Assembly (NCBI GenBank): GCA_039654915.1
Contig: CM077593.1
Location: forward strand, 77,666,501-77,730,500
DNA: 64,000 nt
From: Aquilaria yunnanensis
Taxonomy: Eukaryota; Streptophyta; Magnoliopsida; Malvales; Thymelaeaceae
Direction: 5' to 3'
How positions within the stretch are numbered: position 1 is the stretch's first letter; each line of letters begins with the position of its first letter. The notes under the pieces are model-generated. The model was not told where the DNA came from. It searched no databases and saw only the letters and a list, made by a program, of their open reading frames with translations. Shown here in pieces: positions 1-9,000 of the stretch. Made by a program: the position numbers and the translations under genes.

Positions 1-706
1 TGGAAGAACATTATATGCAGATGCGGCGTACCGAGGGTGATAGTAGTTGATAATGGTTCCAAGTTTACCAATAAAGGTTTCTAGGAATTTGCAATCAACC
101 TAGGGATAAAATTGCACTTCACCCTGGTTGCCCATCCTCAAAGCAATGGACAAGTTGAAGTTTCCAACAGAATGATAAAAGATGATATGAAAAAAAAGGT
201 TGAAGGAAGCAAAAAGAAAATGGCTAGGAGAGCTTCTGAGCGTGCTCTGGAGCTACCAGACAACTCCTAGAATGGCCACGGGTGAGACACCCTTCTCACT
301 CATCTTCGGTACAAAGTCCATTATCCCTGTCGAGGTCATACAGCCATCTGTTATAATATAGGTGTTTGACGAGTAATGGAACAACCTCGGTTTAAGAACC
401 AAGTTGGATATGATTGACGAGCATATAGAGATGGCCGAGCTCAGGGGAAATGATTTCTAGCAAAAAGTAGCCATTACTACAAATTTGCATGTCAAGCATA
501 AAGGAATCAAGAAAGGGAACCTCATCCTCTGAAAGGCTGAATTTGAAGCCCGAAGACCATTTCATGGAGTACTTCGGGCAAATTGGGATGGACCTTATTT
601 TGTCCTTGAGGAAGTTCATCCAGGAGTCTATAAGCTTGCTAACACCGAAGGTGGAGAATTGAAAAATACATGGCATTTAGACTCTTTGAAAAAATTCTAC
701 ACTTAG
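1..706 (+). pseudogene. Element A: C-terminal pol fragment (integrase end), decayed
   Basis: This is the tail of a Ty3/gypsy pol polyprotein whose upstream part lies outside the window. Translation shows integrase-core remnants (a VDNGS-like motif near position 45 and a QSNGQVEVSN-like motif near 140-165). The usual Tat-type C-terminus follows and ends in LKNTWH..DSLKKFYT with a TAG at 704-706. In-frame stops, such as the one near position 83, show that it cannot make protein. It is closest to the pol end of element B at 20,330-21,049 and less like E1 and E3. The identification as a pol relic is direct from motifs; the name 'element A' is mine. Confidence 0.9.
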
Positions 707-1190
707 AAAAATTTGTAAGGGAAAAGTTGAGCAAAAGACGCCGAAGGAGGCAAATCGAATGTGGTTGCTTCCGAAAGTGCATAAGTAATGTTTTATTAGA
801 AATGGCCGACCGAACATAGTTGATGCCGAAGGAGGTGAACCGAATGTGGTTACTTCCAAAAGTCCATGAATGATATAGTACAATTTTTACCGAGGGTGAT
901 CAACCGAACATAGTTCATCCCAAAGGTACTTATCTGATTTTTGCACAAATTAAGTTACACCGAGGATGGTCGACCGAACATGGTTCGTCCCAAAGGTACC
1001 TACCTACTTTTGAAAGGCAAGTCTTCTAATGAAGGTTGACCAAAGATGTCATGAAACCTTCAAAGAGACTAAGGTGGTAAATCCTTGAAGAAGAATACGA
1101 CACATCGCCGAAGATGCTTAAACGCCGAAAGGCGATGATAGTGTCCGAAGTCATATCAATCAGGGACTTGGCCAAAGTTTTGACCAAAAG
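707..1190. repeat. Imperfect tandem repeats between pol and antisense gene of element A
   Basis: Units of about 70-80 bp carry a core like CCGAACATRGTT...CCGAAAGTAC, at about 755, 811, 850, 903 and 973. The same kind of repeat occurs at the equivalent place in element B (21,060-21,270). No open reading frame of note is present. It separates two convergent genes, so a role in 3' end formation is possible but unproven. Confidence 0.6.
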
Positions 1191-1247
1191 ATGGGAAAGT
1201 TCCATTACGTTCAAATGACAAAGTACAAACTACAGAAAAAAAGGGGC

Positions 1248-1377
1248 CTATTGCTTGTCTTGCCCATCTTCGGGGTCTTTAGCATCATCGACCTAGTCAT
1301 CTTCAGCCTCCTCATCATCATCCACGCCAACTTAGGTCATCGAAGGAGGAAGAATTGGAAGGTTGAGAAATTCTATG
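1248..1377 (-). pseudogene. Element A antisense gene, C-terminal end cut off by E1
   Basis: Read on the minus strand from 1377 this gives a short stretch resembling the C-terminus encoded by the antisense gene of element B (IEFFNF..LPPS, then an acidic Glu/Asp-rich tail). It reaches a stop near 1248-1250. The matching upstream part resumes at 12,420, so E1 split this gene. In-frame stops show it was already decaying or has decayed since. Confidence 0.7.
1373..1377. other. Target-site duplication of E1 (left copy, CTATG)
   Basis: CTATG directly precedes the TG of the left LTR and recurs at 12,420-12,424 after the right LTR. A perfect 5-bp duplication is the normal footprint of Ty3/gypsy integration. 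Confidence 0.95.
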
Positions 1378-2244
1378 TGATGGCCTGAGGCCTCATCGTT
1401 GTGAGTCATGATGACTGTTGAAGAGACTTCTAGGAGGAAGAACACCTGGAAGGTGGATCGCCCCAAGGAAAGTACCTGAAAAGCTGGTAAACAGGGTTAG
1501 GAGGCCCCCGGAGTGTTTTTCCGGGGGGGGAGTCTCCGATGCCCAAGTCAGTGGTGGCCGGAAAAAGGAGAAAGTCACTAGCTCAAAGAGAAAGGCAGAA
1601 AAGTCTCGCCTGGTATTTTCTCAGAGTGTGGGAGCTGTATCTCTGGCTAACCAACCTCCTGTCAAGTATTTATTTCCTGTATATATAGGAATACCTAGCC
1701 CGTTCAGATCATGACACGTGTGCGGTCGGATGCTCCTGAACTTCTGGGCGTAGGGGACAGATAGTTGGTAACCAGATGGCCTCGAGCCTTGTGCTGAGAC
1801 GGGCCATGATGTGATTCTGATGGCGTCTGCGCGTCAGGGCAGCTTTTTACGTCTGTGGTGGGACGTGTCAGAGGCTTCCTTAAATGCTTCCTTAAATGCT
1901 CCTGCCGTACTCCCGATGTCCCTGGGCGAGGTCGTCCTCTAGTTCGGACAGAGCCTCTTCGGGAAGCATACCCTCAGTTCGGGGGTTCCCAGTTCCAGGG
2001 GGTTCCGCCTTCGGGGATATCATGTTCGGGCAGCATTGTCTGGTGCCACTTTTTCGAAGGCGCGCTGTTCACAACCTTGGGGGGCGAATAGAGTCCTCAA
2101 GTTTTACTGGCGTGCCGAGGCTCGGAGCTCTCCGGCTATCTCCCGAGGTGCATGATTCCACCTGTTCCCGGGAAGCGCCAGTTCTTCTGGCCATTGTTGT
2201 GGCAGCGTGTTCGGCCAGATTGAGGCGATAGCCTTTGGCTATCA
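1378..2244 (-). repeat. 3' LTR of E1
   Basis: This 867-bp LTR is bounded by TG...CA and is nearly identical to 11,552-12,419. A TATA-like TATATATA lies at 1,680-1,687 on the minus strand. The U3 end carries a short hairpin, GATAGCC-AAA-GGCTATC in element orientation. Confidence 0.95.
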
Positions 2245-2248
2245 CATG

Positions 2249-2257
2249 CCCCCCTCT
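2249..2257 (-). other. Polypurine tract of E1
   Basis: In element orientation AGAGGGGGG is followed by CATG and then the LTR start TGATAG. This is the expected place for the plus-strand primer. The CATG spacer is also seen in E3 and element B. Confidence 0.8.
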
Positions 2258-2789
2258 GGAAAGCCGAAGTGAAGACTTCGGTTTGCATCTCTTTCCGAGG
2301 TTGTCGTTGGGAGTCTTGTTGGGAAGCATAACCTGTTCCGAGGTCGCACCTTTTGCCCGAGGGTCTGGGCTGTTCGGCCTTGGCCTATTCTTTGGTGTCT
2401 CTGAGGCAAAAGCCTGTACCGAAGATACACCTCTTGCCCAAAAGTCATTGGCTGTTCAGCCATAGCCTGTCTCTTAGTGTCCTCGAGGTGGCCTGCTTTT
2501 TATTTCTGCAGGTCTGATGGCCAAGCGTGTCAGACTGAGCGGCGCATCTCCACTTTTCAGGGATGTCAAACGACGTGTCCCAATCAGGAGGTGTGTCCCG
2601 GTTTTCCAGGGACGTTTGGGGAGGCATGTCCCCTATTTCTGCGCAGCGGTTGACACGCGGCTTCTTGCCATTGGAAGAGAGACGCGTCATTTACAGAGGG
2701 CGCGCCTTTTCGGGTGCAGCGGGCAGTTACGGCGACGGTTCGCCTCCAATGGGTACTTATGATCTCTTTTCGGCTACCCACCTTTGGCC

Positions 2790-2797
2790 TATAAATA
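2790..2797 (+). promoter_or_regulatory. TATA box of the E1 antisense gene
   Basis: TATAAATA lies in a CCTATAAATAG context, 302 bp upstream of the ATG at 3,092, with a CCAAT motif about 45 bp further up. Equivalent TATA motifs stand 250-270 bp before the antisense gene in E3, A and B. A start of transcription near 2,820 is inferred. Confidence 0.7.
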
Positions 2798-3091
2798 GCC
2801 CATTCCATCATAAGTCCCACTTACTGTTTTTCTGCTCTCTCTCTGCTTTGCCCTCTGTTCTTGCGTTTTATCTTGCTTTCTGTGGCGGAGCTTCTTTAAT
2901 CAAAGCTTTTCCTACCAACTTTCACGACGGCGTCCTCAGGCAAATCTTTTGGTGGGTTTTGATTTCCAGAGTACTCTGATTCCTCTGTTTTTCTGAGTTT
3001 TTCTGGAAAACTGTTGTTTTTTTTTTTTTCCAAACTCGTCTTCTGAGTTTTTTCTGGAAACTATTTTCTTTTCCATCTCAAACTCTTTTTC

Positions 3092-5315
3092 ATGTCTACG
3101 ATGCCTGTTCCCGAGAGCTGGAAACCTCTTCTAGCCCATCCTTGCTGTACCACCCCCGAAAAACTAGAGAGGTGGAAGAAAAAATTCTTTCTTCCCTCTT
3201 ACGCTGTGACCAGGCTGCCTCGTTCTAGCCATTTTGCTTTTTCAAACCGCGGCGATGAGGTTACCGTCTTCCGAACCCAACTGAAGGCCGGACTTCGGTA
3301 TCCTCCCCCGAAGGTGGTTTGCGAGTTCTGCCAATTCCATGGCATTGCTGTGAACCAGCTTCCCCCGAACACGTACTGCTATTTTAACGCCTACCTCTGC
3401 ATGTGTGGCGTGTTCGGGATAGAGCCCCACTTCATCATTTTCATGCAGTACTACAAGCTCTACGTGGTCCCGAAGGGTGGCTTCTATTTCCTGCTGCCTC
3501 GGGGATCCGGGAGCAAAAAATTAACCTTCACCTTTGACACGAAGGATAGCTGGCGGGGGTGGCAGCCTAAGTTCTTTTTCCTGAAGGTGGATAAGAACTG
3601 GTCTGATGTCCCGACCAGATGGGCTCAGGGAGTGCTGAACGCAGACGTCGTTGATCCGAGGATGCTGCTGACCCCACCGTTGGCTTCCGTGTTCACGGAT
3701 TTCGACGCCCGCATTCGGGCAGTCGCTGACTGGGTTCCCGAGGTCTCTCCTCGTGCTCTTTACCCCTTTCCTATCAACTGGAGGTTGATGACCGAAGAAG
3801 TCCTTTGGGAGCTGAAAGTGGTTAAGAAGCACGAGACTGACCTCAATATGCCCGCTCCCGCCATCGCCGGGAAAGACTCTTGGCTGGTCAAGCTCCTTAA
3901 GGGGGAGACTTCTTTCGAATCTTTTGCCGAAAGTGAGTAATCTTCCACCCCTTTATATTTTTTCCTCGAACTTACGCTGATATTTCTTCTCTTTTTCAGA
4001 GATGGGCGATGGGGCTGCCGCCTATTACAAGGCCCTCTTTTCTGGCCAAGTGGAGAAGGGGGTGCAGACAAAGAAGGCGGCTTCCCGAAGAAGGAAGTCG
4101 ACAGGGGCGGGGCCCTCGGCGAAGCGAGCTAGGAAGGCTGTCCAGCCTCCTCAGCCAGAGCTTTCGGAAGAAGAAGCTGGCGAAGAGGCTGGTCTTGTTG
4201 AAATTTCGCCGGCCGAGGTCCCCGCTACTTCCGTCGAGGTGCCTCCTCCCGACCTCGAGGCCCCCAGAAACACTGTAGTGGTAGAAGTACCTACTGCCGA
4301 GGAGCGGTATCGGCAGAAGGGTAAGGGTCTTTCTACCGAGGGGCCCGAGGATCCCGAGGACACTATCTCTGAGGTTCCTCCAGGTATGCCTTCAGGCGAA
4401 GTTCAGCTCCTTTGCTTTTTGCGAATTTTTCTTCTACTCCTAACTTCCTTCTCACTTTCAGAGGAGCCTCTTACTACTGGCTGGAGGGCCATTCATGAGA
4501 GGAAACGGGCCCTCCGCGATGCCAAAATCCCTGAGGGGAAGATCCCCTTGGAGCCTTTTTGGACAATCACGGAGGATATGAATTTGTTCTCCGACGATTG
4601 TCCAAAAATGACAACGGAGATTTGGAAGGGGATGACCACTGACGCCTCCTTCCGGGCCATTGCGGCGGCTCACCCTCGGGATAATACCCTTGCCGCAAAA
4701 GTCACCGAGCATGCAGCTCAGGTATAGTCTTTACACTCTTTTTCCTCAATTTTCTAAGTGTTTAGACTTGTACTAACCTGGACTTTTGCCTTGCCGAAGC
4801 TGCTGGAGTACGCTGGTTACCTCCGAGTTCGGGTGGCCAGAGAGGCTGCCTCCAAGGATACGACTTCATGGGAACTCAGTGAAGCGAAGGCTTCGCTTGC
4901 GAAGCTGGTCGCCAACAACCAGCAGCTGGCAGCGGATTGTTCTCAGCAAATCGCCGCCGTTCGGGACGAGTTCTCGAAGAAGAGAGAAGAACTTGAAAAG
5001 GACTCCTCCCGGAAGATTGCCGACCTCTGCGACCAAGTAAAGGGGCTGCTCGCCGCCAACGGAGATCTTGTCAAGGACAAGGCTGTTTCTGACAGTCTTG
5101 CGGCGAGGTTGACGGATGAGAACAATGCTCTCCGAGCCGAGGTCGAGGCTCTGAAGAAGGAGTCCGGAGGGACGCTGGGGATAAGCGAGCTGGAGGAGGA
5201 GATTGCTGAGCTGAGGGACGAGCTCAACGACCTTGGCGTTCAAAAACATACTTCTGATCAAATGGCCAAGGTCGCCTTTCAGCTTCCTGGTCTTCGTCCA
5301 CCCGGCTCTCCCTAG
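3092..5315 (+). CDS. Four-exon antisense gene of E1 (putative gypsy-type transposon domain, coiled coil)
   Basis: The gene runs opposite to gag-pol. Exons 3092-3932, 4000-4383, 4462-4721 and 4800-5315 are joined by GT-AG introns of 67, 78 and 78 bp. The phases agree and give 666 residues. Residues about 65-120 (RYPPPK, FCQFHGIAVNQLPP, CGVFGIEPHF) resemble the plant 'putative gypsy type transposon' family often found as an extra ORF in Tat elements. Residues about 305-327 are a basic, NLS-like stretch (KK..RRRK..AKRARK). Residues about 514-650 form a Leu/Glu/Lys-rich coiled coil. The ATG at 3,092 fits the SWKPL-type start conserved in the relatives. After VAFQ the C-terminus differs from E3 and ends early, probably through a small deletion. 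The function is unknown; nuclear DNA or RNP binding is only a guess. Splicing is predicted, supported by conserved sites in E3. Confidence 0.8.
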
Positions 5316-5448
5316 TTTGTTTTAGGGCTCCTCTTATTTTTCTCCTTTGTGCTCCTTCTTTGGGTACTTCTTTTGTAAGGCAGCGTTTGCTCTAAATGAA
5401 CAATCTTTTGGCTAAGTCCTTTCTTGCAAGTTTCTTCATTTCCACTGT

Positions 5449-5940
5449 CCCGAACACGTTTGCTCAAGAGACTTTCGGAAAACCTGCAACCAAAGAAACT
5501 TTTTACCTTCCTTTGTCCCGAGTGTGGTCGCTCAAGAGACTTTCTGGAAAGTTTGTAAAAATTTGGCTAAGTCTTTTGCAGGCTTTTTGTTCCCTTTTAT
5601 CCCGAACATGTTCGCTCAAGGGACTTCGGAAAACCTTCAGCCAAATTTTTCTGTCTTCCTATTGTTCCGAGCATATTTGCTCAAGGGACTTAGGAAAATT
5701 TTCACGAGTTTGCTCATTTCCCTTTTTCCCGAGCACGTTCGCTCAAGGGTGTTCGGAAATTACCTCTGCTTTTGTTTTGGCGTGTACTTTTGCGAGATTC
5801 TTGCTTTCCCTTTTTCCCGAGCATGTTCGCTCAAGGGTGTTCGGAAAATTTTCTCTGCACTGATTATGCCAAGTACCTTTGCAAGATTCTTGTTTCCCAT
5901 TTTTCCCGAGCATAGTGGCTCAAAGGACTTCGGGAAGTCA
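5449..5940. repeat. Seven imperfect palindromic repeats between the convergent gene ends of E1
   Basis: Copies of CCCGAACATGTTCGCTCAAG (variants) start at about 5449, 5517, 5601, 5665, 5728, 5816 and 5905, spaced 63-89 bp apart. The best copy holds the perfect palindrome GAACATGTTC at 5604-5613, followed by GGGACTTCGG. The block fills most of the 770 bp between the antisense stop (5315) and the gag-pol stop (6085). Two related copies lie at the same place in E3. Confidence 0.8.
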
Positions 5941-6084
5941 CATCTGCTTTTTTCGTGGCGAGCACCTTCGCGGAATTCTGTCTTGGACAATTTGGTATAC
6001 TTAAAAATTTTCTCAAGACCATTCTTCTCCAGACCATTCTGTACTTAGAATATTTCTTGTACAATATATCTCCTCCGCTCAACC

Positions 6085-9000
6085 TTAGGCGTAGAATTTT
6101 TTCAAGGCGTCTGAATGCCAAGTGTTTTTCAATTCTATGCCTTCGGCGTCGCCAAGCTTGTACACGCCTTTTCGTACTTCGGCGAGAACCAGATAAGGTC
6201 CTTCCCAATTTGCGCGAAGTACTCCGTGAGATGGCCTTCGGGGTGCGAAGTCGGCCTTTCGGAGAACGAGGTCTCCTTTTTTGATTTCTTTTGTCCTGGC
6301 TTTTAAGTTGATAACCGCGGCCACTCTTTGCTGGAAAGCTTTTCTTCTCAGCTCGGCTATTTCTCTGTGTTCGGCCACAAGGTCGAGCTTAGTTCTCAGA
6401 CCGAGGTCGTTTCCGCCTTCATCAAATACTTGCACCCGTATTGAAGGCTGAACTATCTCTATTGGGATAATGGCCTCTGTTCCGAAGACGAGTGAGAAGG
6501 GAGTTTCCCCTGTGGCTCTTCGTGGCGTCATTCGGTAGCTCCACAATACACTTTGGAGTTCTCCTGGCCATTTCCCCTTGGCTTCCCCAAGTCTCTTTTT
6601 CAGGCCATCTTTTATGGTCCTGTTTGATACTTCCACCTGCCCATTGCTTTGGGGCTGAGCTACTGGGGTGAAGTGCATCTTTATTCCGAGGTCGCTGATG
6701 AATTCCTGGAATCCTTTGTCTATGAACTGGGATCCATTATCAGCTACTAGTACCCTCGGTATGCCAAATCTGCATACGATGTTCTTCCATACGAACTTCT
6801 GCACTTCTTTTGCCGAGATAGTTGCTAGTGGTTCTGCCTCTACCCACTTTGAGAAATAGTCCACTACTACCACGCAGAATTTCACGCCTCCGGGCGCTGT
6901 GGGGAGTGGCCCAATAAGGTCTATACCCCAGACTGCGAAGGGCCAAGGATAGTCTGCCGACGTTACCATTTCCGAGGGTATCCTCTGGATTTTTGCATGT
7001 CTCTGGCAACTACCGCACTTCTGGACGAACTGCCTTGCGTCCTTTCTCAGGGTAGGCCAGAAGTATCCTTGGCGGAGTATCACTGCTGCAAGGGCATCAG
7101 TTCCAATGTGCGAGCCGCACATGCCTTCGTGAACTTCTTCGAGGACCATCTCAGTATCCTCTTCGCCCACACATCTCTGCAGCGGATTTGCATATCCTTG
7201 CCGATATAACTCTTCACCAATCAGGAAGAATCTTCCGGCGCGTCTTCGCAGTCTTGCAGCATTGCCGGCGTCTTCGGGAAGCTCATTCTCTGCGAGGTAT
7301 CTCTTTATGGGGTCCTTCCACCCTGTTCCCGAGGTCATTACGCTTAGCACGGAGATGCTTGGATGGTCTAGCACCTCGGTGTATGTTTTGGACTTCGCTA
7401 AGCAATCTGCCTCAGTGTTATTCCGCCGGGGTACATTTTCGATCCGCACAGCGTCAAACTCTTGGATGAGTTTTGTTACCAACTCGTGGTATTTTGCCAA
7501 GATTGGGTCCTTCGCCCCATAATCTCCTGCCGTCTGCTGAACTACTAGCTGGGAATCGCTGTGAGCCCTTAAGTTTCTCACGCCAATCTTTCTGGCCAAG
7601 CGTAATCCCGCTATGAGGGCTTCATACTCAGCCACATTATTGGTGACGTTGAAGCTGAACTTGATAGCCTTCATCACCTCTAGGCCTTCGGGTCCTCTGA
7701 TAACTATTCCAGCTCCCTGGTGTTCAGACCCCGAGGCTCCGTCAACATGCAAGGTCCATTCTGGCTCACCTTCTTTCGGATCTGAGTGGTTCTCCTCAGT
7801 GGTGGGTATTTCGGCGATAAAATCTGCCAATGCTTGGGCTTTTATGGCCTTCCGAGGCTCATACGTAATTTCATGTTCGCCAAGCTCTATGCACCACTTG
7901 GAGAGCCTTCCCGAATGATCAACTCTCTTCATAACATCCCGTAGTGGTAGACTACTTTGGACGATGATGGGGTGAGCCTGGAAATATGGTCGCAGTCTTC
8001 TTCCTGCAAGCACCAAGGCGTATATAGCTTTTTGAAGCAAAGGATACCTGACTTCGGCGCCATGCAGGGACTTGCTGACGTAGTAGACCGGCCATTGTTT
8101 CGGCCCTTCTTCTTTCACCAGGACCGAGCTCACGGCCTTTTCTGTGACGGCGAGGTACAATACGAGGGGTTCTCCCTCCCGAGGTTGTCGCAGAGTCGGC
8201 AGGCTGGCCAGGTAGACTTTGAGTTCTTCCCAGGCCTTTTGGCAATCTTCATCCCAAGGACGATCATTTCTTCCGAGGTCGCCTTCCATCTTTGCTGCCT
8301 TTGTGAGGACTTTGAAGAAAGGTGTACACCTATCTCCGTACCTGGAAATAAACCTGCTCAGAGAGGTTATTCTTCCGGTTAGTCTCTGCACGTCTTTGAC
8401 TGTGGCAGGAGTTCGGAACTCAAGCAGAGCCTTAATCTTCTCAGGATTGGCGTCGATGCCTCTTTCGGATACCATGTACCCAAGGAATTTTCCCGAGGTC
8501 ACGCCGAAGATACACTTCTCGGGATTAAGGCGAATCCCGAAGGCTCTGAGCTTGTGGAAGGTTTCCTCCAAATCTGCAACGTGGTAGCCGGGCAGCTTGC
8601 TTTTGACTATCATATCATCAACATATACCTCCATGTTTCTCCCCATTTGGTCTTTGAAGACCTTGTTCATCAGTCTCTGGTAGGTGGCTCTTGCATTTTT
8701 TAGCCCGAAGGGCATTCTGATATAGCAGTACGTTCCTCCCTCGGTGATGAAGGCAGTTTTCTCTTCATCTTCGGGGTCCATCCTTATTTGATGGTAACCG
8801 TTGAAGGCATCTAGGAAGCTCAGGAGCCCGTATTCGGCCGTTGAATCTACCAGTTGATCTATTGGCGGGAGGGGAAATGAGTCTTTCGGGCAAGCATCGT
8901 TCAAGTTTCTGAAATCAATGCACATCCGGAGTTTGCTGCTACCTTCTTTTGTGGCGATGACCACGTTGCTTAACAATTCGGGGTATTTTACCTCCCTGAT

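Noticed and set aside
1855..2465. Short frames within the LTRs (for example 1,896-2,231, repeated at 12,071-12,406)
   Set aside because: Their presence in both LTRs only reflects LTR identity; no promoter, domain or conservation in the E3 LTR supports them.
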